Assembly: GCA_030280995.1 (NCBI GenBank)
Contig: JASXTE010000001.1
Span: forward strand, 18,850,606-18,914,605
DNA from: Hemileia vastatrix
Lineage: Eukaryota > Basidiomycota > Pucciniomycetes > Pucciniales > Zaghouaniaceae
Reading direction: 5' to 3'
Length of the DNA stretch: 64,000 nucleotides
Shown here in pieces: positions 22,462 to 33,371 of this stretch. The notes beneath the pieces are model-generated. The model saw only the letters and a program-made list of their open reading frames with translations. It was not told where the DNA came from and did not search any database. The stretch's first letter is position 1, and each line of letters starts with the position of its first letter. Made by a program: the position numbers and the translations under genes.

Positions 22462-23699
22462 TGTTTTGGCATTCAAAATTTGGGTATGCCACTTCAATCT
22501 TATGTTAAAATCATCTTTAAAAGGTAAATTTAGGAGATGGGTATAGTTGCAAGTTGATTTAGAATTTATGTGTTTGAAAATCAGGTTAGAAGATGTTTGG
22601 TAAATTATTTCTAGTAATACCATGCAAAATAAAAAATAGAAGAATTTTTATCTATCAATATTTGAAAAAGAAGATGCAAGAAAATTATGTGATGAAGATA
22701 TGCTCATGCTTGATCTTCTTAGATTTTTCTTGAATTTTTTGGTTGTTTTTAGTATTTTCAATCTATTATTTTCTGATTCTCTTAAGGTTTCTAAAAATTT
22801 GTTAAATTTATTGACTTTGAATTTAAATATTAGATTTGAATAGACACTAAAAATTTCCTGAATTTTTTGCTTAGGCTTTAGTCTAATTTTCATAATTTTT
22901 CTGGATTTTTTATATCATTTTTAGTGGTTTTTTAAATTTGTTTTTCTCCTCCAGATGAGCTTCAGATGATCTCTGGAGGGACTTTGAAGGTCAGGTAATT
23001 AATATTTACATAATTGAGCTAGAGATTTTGATTATGCATATGGGTTTGGTGGATTTTGGGGGAAGTTATGCATGTAGAGCAGTGAAGAACATTAACCTTT
23101 ACAATCAACATCTTAAAAATTAATTGACAACAAGTCCAACAAATTATTTCACATCACCTGTTGAATATATACTTTTAGGATAGCATTGAGTAGCTCTCAT
23201 CCTTGAAAACTCAAATTTAACACTCTTATTATGAAATTAATACAATATAAAAACATTTAAACTACTTTTTCTTAGAAAATTTTCTTTGCTTTGGAGAAGG
23301 TTGGCATCTGCAGTAAGTATCTGCTAATTATGGTGCAATGGTGGCAACTTGTACTAAGTAATTTCTTCTCTGGAGTACTTTTTTTTTGAACTCAAGTTTC
23401 TGGAGAAAGAGTGGAATCTTTTTTTAATTTCTTTCTGGCTCTTGTATCATGGGATCTGCTCCTAATTTTTTATGGTGTAACATCTGTTGCATTTCAGTTT
23501 TATATTCATTTTAAAAGGGTCCTCTTAATCCTAAAATAAGCAAATCAAAAATATTTGAAAAATCCTATTCTAATCAAGAAGAGATTTTAGCTCAGATAAT
23601 TGAAAACCTCACATTTAACTAAAGGGACCAAAGTTTTTCAGCTTCTCAAACTCACTTGGTTTCTACCTACAGCAAGGTGACTGTAGGAGTCTTTCAACA
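22462..23699 (+). repeat. LTR-like unit, second family, copy ii
   Basis: Starts TGTTTTGGCATTC and ends GAGTCTTTCAACA. It aligns in order with the unit at 13787-14871. Downstream, TATTG then TGGCACCC at 23704-23711 could be a tRNA primer-binding site, which would make this a 5' LTR with internal sequence to the right. The Lys/Ser-rich minus-strand frame at 22648-22893 is probably chance. Confidence 0.4.
23584..23650 (+). ncRNA. tRNA-like module, second copy, degenerate
   Basis: TTTTAGCTCAGATAATTGAA resembles an A box. GGGACCAAAGTTTTTCAGC follows at tRNA-like spacing. It occupies the same place, just before CTACAGCAAGG, as the module at 14742-14815. Confidence 0.3.
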
Positions 23700-23993
23700 T
23701 ATTGTGGCACCCAAAATAAGCTTTAAATTCTCTGGCTTTTAAATATATTCACTGGTGATTTCACTATCTTTGGCATCAAGAAGTTATATATTGGAATTTT
23801 TAAATTTATAATTTTTGGATTATGTGTTGGATATGTTTTTGGTATGGCATTTAGTGATAAATCTTGTGTACCTGTAATGGTAAGGTTATCATTAAGGATT
23901 AAAACTTGAGATGGGCCCATGTTTTTTGGTGATGATTTAAAGGGATTTTGAGGCAGTTATGAGGCTTCTTCTATAATTTATGAGGCTTTAAAT

Positions 23994-24790
23994 TTGGATA
24001 TGAAGAAGCAGATTATCTTTTTTATTGGAAATAGAAAGTTGGAAAAAAAGTTCACTAGTATAGAAGGCTATAAAGGTCAAGTTTTGGGGAAGCTAAAAAT
24101 CGAGATGTCAATTAGGTGTCTATTGGAGTTTTCAATAAATTATCTAAAGGATATAGCTAGGAAATGGGAATATAAAGGTGGTGTAACATGCCTTGGTCAG
24201 TATCATCATTTTAAATTTGAATTTCAGGAGGTTTTGGATTATCTGTTGTAGTATGAGATTTTATAGCATGAAGATGAATAAAAGTATGTTTTTTTGAAGT
24301 GTTTCAGAATGGATTTTTGTGATAAGGTTCAGAAATTTCTCTTAAATGCTGATTTGATAAAAACTCTCATAACTGGAGAGAAAAGTATTCCTTCTATGGA
24401 AGTTTAAAAGAAGGCTATTTTGGAACATCTAGATACTCTTAATTCTTCTGATTTGGACTCTGAGAAAGAAGCTCTGTCAACTCAAGAGCTTCAATATGTT
24501 GGAAGAGAAGATTTGGCTTCTGTTAAAATTTTGGATTCAGAAATTCCTGAAAATCTTGGTCAGCCTGAGTATTCTGTTTTGGAGGATGATTGTATTGGAG
24601 AAGAAGGGGCTTCTGTGGATGAAGAGATCTTTAATCTTGGAGATTATTTTTGCTGTAGGATCTGTTGTTTTATTTCAAGGATTCTTTCCCTCAGGTTTTC
24701 CCCTCAGAAGCAGAGGCTCTTTGCAAGGAAGAGTAAAAATTTTTGGTGAATTTGATTTCTTCATGAAGGATTTGTTTGAATTTTAGGAAG
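23994..24790 (+). pseudogene. Protease-to-RT linker of another gypsy lineage (tentative)
   Basis: The 85-codon frame at 23994-24251 ends with KWEYKGGVTCLGQYHHFKFE. This resembles the strand after the retropepsin domain in some fungal gypsy elements (a GRPW..DAGVT..GQYH pattern), with the GRPW part eroded. An acidic frame at 24420-24749 (SDLDSEKEALSTQEL) would be the linker before the reverse transcriptase. No RT motif follows. It lies downstream of the LTR-like unit and may belong to it. The family assignment is weak. Confidence 0.3.
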
Positions 24791-24799
24791 GGAGTTTGA

Positions 24800-25932
24800 A
24801 GAGGATATTATTTTCCCTGCACTATTGGAGAATGGGGTGTATGACCTGGATAGGCCATTATTTTGGTTAAAGGTGTTTATTATTTTTGTACTCTGGTAGA
24901 ATAAATTCCAGTGATTTTTATAAGGCTTTAAGAATTGGTTTAACCTCCCTTGGGAAAGGTTTATGGGCTTATAACAGGTGATATTTAGAATTTTATATCT
25001 ATGAAATGAGGAAAAAATACTAAAAATACCTGAAATTTTTTAATCATCTTTTCATGAATTCATTTTTAATTCTGCTTTCTTCTGGGGATTTTATTTCTGT
25101 TTCTTTCCTCCTGTAAGGGGATAAACTGTATCTCATATGTCAAAATAAAGAAAAAAATTACAGAATATTCAAATAAAGACTCAAGAACATCAAATTATAT
25201 AATATTCCTCTTTCTAGCCTCTGGAATTAGGATAAACTGTAAGAAAATTATCAAAATCAAGATAAAAATTGTAGTATAATTAAAACCCAAAGATAACAAG
25301 ATTATTGAAAATTATTTAAATTCTGCTCCTGTCCTCTAGTAATAGTAGAAACTTCTGACTTATCTTACTTGTTATTTTTTGGAAGAGGCTAATAGTTTTG
25401 CAGATTAACTCCAGAAAGAGGATAAACAGCATCTGAAACTCTATGAAGTTTAAGTTTTTGTGTCTAATTATGAAAAAGACCAAAAAATTAAAGTTTTCCT
25501 TCTCTAAAATTTCTTTTCCAAATAAAAATACTAAAAATAATATTAAAAATTTAATTTAAAATAATTTTGTTTCTAATTCCTATTTTTTTTAAAAAAATAA
25601 AAATTCTTTTTCTTTTCTTAAAAATTTAAATTTTGTTTCTCTCTTTAAAAAAATAATAAAGATATTTTTTCTAATTTTTCTGTTTCTGATTCAAATTCTG
25701 ATGATGAAAAAAATTCAGTTAATAAAAATTACCAAAATGATTCAAGTAGAGATAAGATACCTCAAGTCAATGTTGAAGCTGATTTTAAAAATTATTAGAA
25801 GGTAGCTACAAAAGGCAAGCCAACTAATGCACTACTACATATTGAATTTAACACAACTTTAAAGAGGCCACCTTTTTATGAAATCATTTGTATAAACCTC
25901 ATATGCAATGAAATATGCAGTTAGATTATTTA
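24800..25932. other. AT-rich sequence, possible retroelement remnant
   Basis: A Ser/Asp-rich reading near 25665-25800 (SVSDSNSDDEKN) could be Gag-like but ends at a stop. The last ~45 bases before 25932 (AACCTCATATGCAATGAAAT..) also occur at 43029-43072 inside the LTR-like end of copy D. The LTR at 25933 therefore seems to have inserted into, or next to, a fragment of that repeat. Confidence 0.3.
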
Positions 25933-27165
25933 TGTCAGCCAGGCTGTCCCAGGAGCCCAGTAAATAAACATACAATTTATTGGAATTAAATAAAGAAATA
26001 ATAATTTCAGAGTATGCATTTAACATTAATATTATATTACATAATAAATTTATATTAATATTTTATTTATATAAAAAAAGTTAATATTATTTTAATTTTA
26101 TCATAAGATAATTTAAAAGCATTTAATTATATTCCATAACAAAGGGTGCATTTTTTATTTAATAATTATAAATTAATTAATTAAAAACTTATAAGATAAT
26201 TATATTCAAGTGTTTATCTTATATTGTAATTACTTTAATTAATTAAATTTAATTATTAAAATATACTTTTTCATATACTATTATCCATAATTATGGCTGC
26301 TATTTTTTGGACCCTTAATTGTGTCAATAAAAAATTAAATAAGTTATAATACTTATTTTATAAAATAGTATTAAAATTCTCAACCTTATTTAGTAATAAA
26401 TTAATTACTTTTTTCATTTAAATAAATTATTTAATTACATAGTTGGAACAATTAATTTCTTTATACTAAATTAAAACTGATTACATATTTTGTTGTGTCA
26501 AAATGTTTTTACTTGTTTCACTTAAAAACCCTTAAAGCATACTGTACCATCTGTTTTGAATTATTTTTTCTCATAGTTCCCATGTCTCAGGCTTGTTTAG
26601 TTACTCACTATCTTTACTTACTGATTTGGGAATTAGTTGTGGGAAAATTTGGTTCTTATTTGGGGTTTTAATTATTTGTTTCATATTTTTCTCTAAATTG
26701 TTATGTTTCACTTATTCTTTTATATTCTTGTTTCATCTTATTATTACTCTTGTATTTACAAATGTAGTGGCGCTTCAGAGGACCCATTGCCTATAAAAAG
26801 GCCTTGGATAATCCCCTGTAGCCTCACCACTTATTACTTACTTTATTTTTATTATTAATTTTATTATTAATTACAAATGTTACAATTATAATAGTTTTTA
26901 TTAAGGCACTTTCTTGCCATTGAAATCTAGTATATATTATGCATATAAAGGTTGCTTTAAGATCATTTAATATTAGCATTTGTTACTTAAGCAGAGAGAA
27001 TAAAAAAAAACTTACCATGTATCATCCCATAAATAACTTGTTATAAGTTTCGTTGACTACCCAGTCCAAGTTTCGTCTATTTATCTTTTTGTTATAGTTT
27101 TTTTTATTTCTTTTCCTTCTTCTTCTTCTCCTCTTTTTCTCCTTCTTCTAGACAACTGGCCAACA
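25933..27165 (+). repeat. Isolated LTR, third family, + orientation
   Basis: Starts TGTCAGCCAGGCTGTCCCAG and ends CTGGCCAACA, 1,233 bp. The reverse complement of 41041-42322 matches it end to end. A TATA box lies at 26792. No pol sequence follows, so it is a solo LTR or the 5' end of a lost element. Flanks ATTTA and TTTGA do not clearly match. The 67-codon ORF inside is probably chance. Confidence 0.65.
26792..26800 (+). promoter_or_regulatory. TATA box of third-family LTR
   Basis: TATAAAAAG within GCCTATAAAAAGGCC, about 30 bases before CCCCTGTAGCC. The other copy has CTATATAAGG in the same context (41418-41427, minus). Confidence 0.5.
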
Positions 27166-27509
27166 TTTGAGGGCCTTTCCGAATGCAACATCGATTTCTT
27201 GACGATTGGACAAACGATTAATGCACGGACCACCCTTGCACGCAAAATCAACTTTTTGCCGCAACTGTGAATTGAAATGGGGTTCTTACATAACGAGTTA
27301 TATATTTCAAAATTCTATACATTTTAGAGTAATTGTTGATCACTATAGTAAGTTTGCGTTTGCACTTAACAAATCTATTTTAAATATTTTATGGCAATAA
27401 CAGTGATTGTGGCTTAATTGCTGAATCACTGAGTGTAAGTTGGTCTTCCTAAATATTTTTTTTTCCTAGTTGACCATGATAGAGCAACACTCTTAGTCCT
27501 AGATGAGTT
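27166..27509. other. Sequence following the isolated LTR
   Basis: Slightly richer in GC up to about 27290 (for example GCACGGACCACCC). It could be leader sequence of the retroelement. The 64-codon frame at 27206-27400 matches nothing I recognise. Confidence 0.3.
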
Positions 27510-28262
27510 TTATTTTGACATATTAATTTATTGTAATAATAAAATAAATAAATTTTCAATATAAATATTGTTGACATTTTGTCCAATATTATAATTAATC
27601 ATACAATTATTTTGTAAATGAAAATATATTGTGTTTATATCAAAAATTTTAATTTGACATATTAATTTATATTCATAATAAAATAAATAAATTTTCAATA
27701 TAAATATTGTTGATATTTTGTCAAATATTATAATTAATCATACAATTATTTTGTAAATGAAAATATATTGTCTGTATATTGAAAATTTTAATTTGACATA
27801 TTAATTTATAGTCATAATAAAATAATTAAATTTTCAATATAAATATTGTTGACATTCTTTCCAATATTATAATTAATCATACAGTTATTTTGTGTGTATA
27901 TTGAAAATTTTAATTTTTCATATTAATTTATAGTCATAATAAATAATTATATTTCCAATGTAAATATTGTTGACAATATTATGTCCAATATTATAAATAA
28001 TCATACAATTATGTTAAAATAGAAATAATATCTGTGTATATTGGATTTTTTTTTTTGACATATTAATTTTTGTCATACTATTTAAATAAAATTTTTGATA
28101 TAAATATTGTTAATAGATTTTGTCCAATATTTTATAAATCATACAATTATTTTGAAATATAAATGACTATGGGTTTTTTAAAAAAAATTTAATTTTAACA
28201 TATCATTTATTTTTGATGAATTATTAATTTAATTTTGTCATTAATATGTGTTATTATTTTTA
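27510..28262. repeat. 139-bp AT-rich tandem repeat (about 5 units)
   Basis: Anchor GACATATTAATTT occurs at 27517, 27656 and 27795, in altered form at 27918, at 28057 and again altered at 28197. The steps are 139, 139, 123, 139 and 140 bases. Each unit contains AATATAAATATTGTTGACA and ATTATAATTAATCATAC. Decay rises toward the right end. No coding. Confidence 0.75.
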
Positions 28263-28804
28263 TTTTTATTTTTTGAAAATAATTGAGTCCATCAGATAAT
28301 ATTTAGGCTTATTATTTTTTATATAAAAATTAAAGTTTTTTTTCAGATTTTATTTAGTTTATATTTTTTTATTTTTTTTAAATTAAGAAAATAAATAAAA
28401 ATAAATTTTTTGAAATGAAACTGATTTAAATTTTGTTCATTTAAATTTTCAGGCACAATGTCTGCAAAAATTAATAACATGACTACCACTAAAGAATTGA
28501 AAATGAATAATTATGATGAACAATCAATCTATCAGCTCAATTACTGGCATTAAATGAGGAAAATTAAGATATTATGCTAAAGTAGAACTTCTGACAACAT
28601 GATTCAAGAAATCTTATTCATTTTTAAGGTTCTAAATCAGAAAATTTTCATGCCTCCTAATCAGCTCCATCAATGTAGACATGCTCAAAGCCTGTTCAAA
28701 CCTCAAGAAAATATTGAAGGTTGCATATGGAGGTGTGAGTGTCTGAAAAGGCACTGGCTTCAGTGGATAAAGATTATATGGATAAATTATTACCTATGAC
28801 ATGT
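28263..28804. other. AT-rich spacer with unrecognised short ORF
   Basis: A readable frame begins near 28457 (MSAKINNMTTTKELKMNNY) and stops within 40 codons. A 66-codon frame lies at 28599-28799. They might be Gag-like N-terminal sequence, but no domain is recognisable. Confidence 0.3.
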
Positions 28805-29853
28805 TAAAAATGGAGAGGTTATGGCTCTGTTTTATGTCCCATTGGCAAATACAAAGCCACTGTATTCTTCAAATATAATGGTGGTTTTGTCAGAGCTGTT
28901 TGTGAATTTTTTGTAATGCAAAATGATAATTTGAGCAATTAATTTATTATGGGTAATGACATTCTGACCATGTTTGGTGTAAAATTGGAACCTGTCAATA
29001 ATTGCTTCACATTGGGATTGAATGGCAAAAGGAAATTCAAAATTTCTTCCCCTAGAAGATCTTCTGCTTATTTGTTAAAGTCTTGTAACTCATTAATTCA
29101 ATGTACAGGTAGACCAACAAATGAAATGGATAGTTTATTAACTGAAATAAATACTGCTTCTTTTGGTGATCAATTAACTAGTGAGCAGAAGGATTCTATA
29201 ATTGCCTCAATTACCTCTTTTCCTATGGCTTTTGCTCATGGTTCTCATGTCCTAGGAGTTGTTAAGGATGAAATGAAAATTACTTTATCCTGTAACTTGA
29301 GTGATATTCCTCCTAGTCTTAAGAAAAACCCATATCCTGCTTCTCCAACAAAAAGAAAGGATATTGAAGATAATATTTCTACCTTATTAAAAATGAATAT
29401 AATTGAGAAAGTGGATGTCACCCCAAAATATTGTGTCATATCCCCAGTCTTGATTCTTATGAAAAAGATAAGGCTAGATTATGTGGAGGTTACAGAGCAT
29501 TAAACACTTATACTGTGGATGATATTTATCCTTTTCCCAGAATTAATTCAATTCATTCTACCTTACAGGGTGCAAAATTTATTAGTTGTCTGGATGGCAA
29601 TAAAGGTTATCATCAAATTCCGGTTGAGAAAATTCACAAAATTTTTTACTAATTGCTACTCATATGGGAATATATAAGTATGTTTGGATGCCATTTGGCC
29701 CTAAATGCTCCTTCAGTTTTTCAAAAAGTCATGGATAACACTTTCCATCAAGAAATAATTGAAGGATGGATCATGGTTTATATTGATGACATTATAATTT
29801 TTTCTAAAACTTTTGATGAACATATTATTCACTTAAATAGAGTTTTCTAAAAA
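28805..29853 (+). pseudogene. Protease end and reverse transcriptase, copy C
   Basis: The frame at 28949-29503 starts in the last protease strand (MGNDILTMFGVKLEP) and reads into the RT fingers (NIIEKVDVTPKYCVISPV). A frameshift near 29450 leads to YRALNTYTVDDIYPFPRI and ISCLDGNKGYHQIPVEK. Stops occur at 28940 and 29650. The active site VYIDDIIIFSK at 29776-29808 is intact. A stop at 29848 precedes the thumb. Confidence 0.8.
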
Positions 29854-31014
29854 ATGGATGAAATCAATATGACCTTGTCCTTAAAAAAGTGTAAATTTGG
29901 TTTTCAATCCTTGAAAGTCCTTGGCCATGTTGTGTCAGGCTTACAAATTTGTGTAGACCAAAACAAAGTTTCTGCCATTCAAAATGTGAAAGCACCAACT
30001 TCTGTAAGAGAAATCCAAAGTTTTTTGGGTATGTGTGGCTATTATAGACAATATATTAAAAATTATCAGGTAATAGCCTTGTCTCTTACAAAACTGACCA
30101 GAAAAGATGGTGCCTTTCTCTGGAATAATGACTGTCAAAAAGCTTTTAATATATTAAAAAGTTGCTTAATGACAGCCCCTATATTGGCTCTTCCAGATTT
30201 CAACAAACCTTTTGTCCTATACACAGATACTAGCCTCGTTGATCTGGGTGCTTCCCTTCACCAAAAACAAATTATAAATGATAAATCCTCAGAGGTTGTA
30301 ATTTGTTATATTTCAAGAACCTTGGGAAATAGTGAATTGAAATATGGTGCCACTCAATTATAGTGCTTAGCAGTTTTTTGGGCTCTTGAGAAGCTTCATT
30401 ACTATCTAGATGATCAAAAGTTTGAATTGGTAACTGACTGTAGTGCTGTACAGTCCCTCTTAAACCTGAAAACACCTAACAGACATATGTTCAGGTGGCA
30501 ACTTGCTGTTCAAGAATACAGAGGACGGATGACAATTATCCATAGGGCTGGAAATGTTCACTCAAATGTTGATATGCTGTCCAGATTTCCTCTTCCAAAT
30601 GACTCAAATCCTGCCTATGTACCTGAAGACGATACTGTTCATATCCATGGTATATTTATAGTTGATCTGGAAGAGGAGTTATTACAATTAATTCTGGATT
30701 CATATGATAAGGATTCTGATTTAAATAAATTATTTACTATCTTAAATGATCCTAAAAATGCTTCTATTCAGGAATTGATTAATACTCTTCCTGCTAAATA
30801 TCAGAATGCTTTAATTAAGGGAAAGTTTTCTATTGAAGATGGATATATTTATTATAGAAGAAAGCTTACTAATGTAATTGTAATTTCTCCTTCTACGAAA
30901 GAAATTATCCTCAAACTTTGTCATGATGACATATTAGCTGGTCATTTTGATCTTGAGAAGACACTGATTAGACTCAAAAACAATGCTTGGTGGGCTAATA
31001 TGTCTGAAGATGTA
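28805..31014 (+). mobile_element. Ty3/gypsy copy C, truncated at both ends
   Basis: Homology to element A starts inside the protease and ends at the start of the integrase zinc finger. No LTR adjoins it. At about 31020 the sequence switches directly to gag of copy D. Its protein is better preserved than in A and it retains YIDD. Confidence 0.8.
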
Positions 31015-31023
31015 ATCTACTAA
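29854..31023 (+). pseudogene. RT thumb, RNase H and integrase N-terminus, copy C
   Basis: The frame at 29854-30363 carries the RT thumb (KKCKFGFQSLKVLGHVVS), the connection (SFLGMCGYYRQYIKNY) and RNase H (FVLYTDTSLVDLGASL). A single TAG at 30361 separates it from the 30427-31023 frame. That frame continues RNase H (LVTDCSAVQ) and the linker to the integrase His pair (CHDDILAGHFD). The protein ends at MSEDVIY, just before the Cys pair, because the element is truncated there. Confidence 0.8.
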
Positions 31024-31189
31024 TGAATCAGGATAATCATAAGTACACACAGTATAAGAATAATCCTATCATTTTCAAGAATGAATCTTAATCATTTTCA
31101 ATGCCACAACAAGAAAACCATCTGGTGGAATTGTCAAGTCTGAGAAAACAAATTTAAGTCACAAATATGCGCAAGAGGAAATTTAAAAT

Positions 31190-32115
31190 CATTTATCCAA
31201 AGTAAAAGATTTATTGAATTTTCCTAATATTAGTGAGAGTGAATCCAATCAGAAGAACTGGCCAACAATTGATATGTACCCAACTTATGATGAGGAAGCC
31301 AGCTCTGATTGGCAGAATTTTATTCAAATAATTGACAAATTAAAATTCTCATATAAGTTACCAGATGAGGAAATAACATCAAAAATAATTTTATTATTTA
31401 AGGATGTTGCTTTATTAGGGGGTATTAAAGTTAGAAATCTTCCATTTCAAAATACCTCTTTTTTTCCACCAAATCAACCATGATTATTTTTTAAGGTATG
31501 CCATCTTGTGCCCCTAGAACATCTTTTTAATGAGAATTAATGTCACTCTTGTGGCTTTCTTTTTGTGCTGTGAAATACCTTTTAAATAATTACATATTTC
31601 TAACTTTGATACCCCCTATTATGGGTTGAAGCTGTATTAAGTGAGGGTAAACATTACTCTTGGTCTGAATGGAAACACCTGATTGAAAAATTATTTTCAG
31701 TTTCTAAATTCAGACTAACTTAGCAAAAATTATATGAGAAAACAAGGTATAATCTGTTGAATGGTGACAAACCTATGGTATTTTTAATGAATTTAAATTA
31801 AATAATAAAAGCGATTTATCCAAATATAGATTTTAACTTATGGAAAGATAAAATAATATATAAATTACCTATATCTGTCAGAGACATTGTTCTAGCTAGA
31901 AAAATAATGGTTAATGAATACTCTGAATTCATTAATATTCTTAATGAAATATTATTGAACCATAAGTATGAAGCAAGTTAAACCACTTATTAAAAATATT
32001 GAACCTGTGAAAAATAAGAATTCAAAAACACTTCAGGAAAAGCATAAAAAACCTACTACACCTGTACTACCTAAAAAGTATGAGACAAATACTTGTTATA
32101 AGCCTAATAAGCCTT
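31190..32115 (+). pseudogene. Gag of copy D
   Basis: The frame at 31214-31483 holds SDWQNFIQIIDKLKFSYKLP, homologous to 5317 of element A. A foreign stretch lies near 31430-31620. Gag then resumes (HYSWSEWKHLIEK near 31650-31685) with stops at 31723 and 31800. The degenerate zinc knuckle CYKPNKPWFKGHKC lies at 32095-32136. It keeps the first Cys, His and last Cys but lacks the second Cys. Confidence 0.65.
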
Positions 32116-32540
32116 GGTTTAAAGGTCACAAATGTGAGAAAAATATAAATATTGTTGGAAATCAGCAAGAATCTGAAAATGAAACAGAAAAAAGTAAAGA
32201 TTCAAGTGATTATGACAATAATATCTCATATAGTGATGAAAATGAGGTCTGTTTGTTGGAAGATGATTTGTCCATACTTGAAAATCCAATATTAAATATG
32301 GACTCAAACATATCATTAATGAATTTTGAAAATTCTGAAATAATTAAGGATATACAAGCTGTTAACTTAAAAATGACACCCATCACAGTTCCAGAAATAA
32401 TTTCTGGAGAAAATTTAAATATGGTATTGGACACAGGAGATTCTGGTTCTGTAGTCTCTGCAAATACATTTACAGTAGATGATATTTACCCCTTGCCAAG
32501 AATTGCCGATATACATGCTACCCTTAAAGGTACTAAATAA
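31968..32540 (+). pseudogene. Gag-protease-RT fusion ORF from internal deletion, copy D
   Basis: One open frame of 190 codons runs from the knuckle through an acidic linker (NNISYSDENEVCLLEDD) into the protease active site MVLDTGDSGSVVSANT. It then jumps directly to RT sequence FTVDDIYPLPRIADIHATL. Compared with element A, about 750 bp covering the rest of the protease and the RT fingers have been deleted in frame. The Asp of the DTG is intact, but a working protease is impossible. A TAA ends the frame at 32538. Confidence 0.7.
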
Positions 32541-33004
32541 ATAATTTGCCTAGATGGATATAAAGGGTACCATCAAATTCCTTTTGAAAAGAATTCACAT
32601 AACTTTTTGTTGGTAACAACACATATGGGAATATATATATATGTCAGGATTCCATTTAGACCAAAAAATTCTCCTTCAGTATTTCAGAAGTTAATGGGTA
32701 TAACATTCCATAATGAAATGATTGAAGGATGGTTAATGGTATATATTGATGACATCATAGTGTTCTCTAAGACATATGATGAACACTTAATCAATTTAAA
32801 GAAGGTATTTCAGAAGATGGATGAAATAAAAATTAAACTTGTATTGAAAAAATGTATATTTGGGTTTGAGTCTTTGTCATATTGTATCTGGCTTACAAAT
32901 ATGTGTAGAACAAAATAAGGTGGCTGCAATCAAGAATATTGGAGTTACTAAACACGTAAAGGATGTACAATTTTTTTTAGTATGTGTTTTTATTATAGAC
33001 AATA
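32541..33004 (+). pseudogene. Reverse transcriptase palm, copy D (5' of insertion)
   Basis: Contains CLDGYKGYHQIPFEKN, YVRIPFRPKNSPSVFQKL and an intact VYIDDIIVFSK active site at 32739-32772. Codon loss near 32870 ends the 32607-32918 frame. The connection (VCFYYRQ) is cut at 33004 by the Harbinger insertion and continues at 39198. ATA at 33002-33004 is the left target duplication. Confidence 0.75.
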
Positions 33005-33035
33005 GGGGGTATCAATGGTGACCGATCCGCAATTA
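33005..33035 (+). repeat. Left terminal inverted repeat, element 1
   Basis: GGGGGTATCAATGGTGACCG at the start, then ATCCGCAATTA. It pairs with 39165-39195 with a few mismatches clustered at positions 14-19. Confidence 0.85.
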
Positions 33036-33149
33036 AATTAATTGCGGAAAATAATCTGCATACCCCAATTATCTTCTGCAATTATTTTTGCTAATAATTG
33101 GGTTATTAGACACTTTATGTGTCAATGTTCACCTCTTATCCAACATTTT

Positions 33150-33250
33150 TTTACTCAATTTTTCATAACCACATCTTGGACAACTTTCTGTCATAACCAC
33201 ATCTTGACATACTTTCTGCCATAACCACATCTTGGACTACTCTCTGGATA
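33150..33250 (+). repeat. Subterminal short tandem repeats upstream of Myb-like gene
   Basis: The phrase CATAACCACATCTTG occurs three times with about 30-base spacing, each followed by a variant of GGACAACTTTCTG. Related repeats lie at 50505-50590 in element 2. Their place between the inverted repeat and the first gene suggests transposase-binding or promoter sites, by inference. Confidence 0.5.
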
Positions 33251-33371
33251 TGGCTTCTACCTTGCTGCACACTCACATTCTCGTCCCATCCTGTCCATTC
33301 TATCCACTCAGAACCCCTCACCATCTCATCTGCTTGTTTCTTCTCCTTTTCATCTTCATTTATATTTTAAC

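Noticed and set aside
27510..28262. Regularly spaced repeats resembling a CRISPR array
   Set aside because: Units are contiguous 139-bp tandem repeats without distinct spacers, in a eukaryotic retrotransposon setting.
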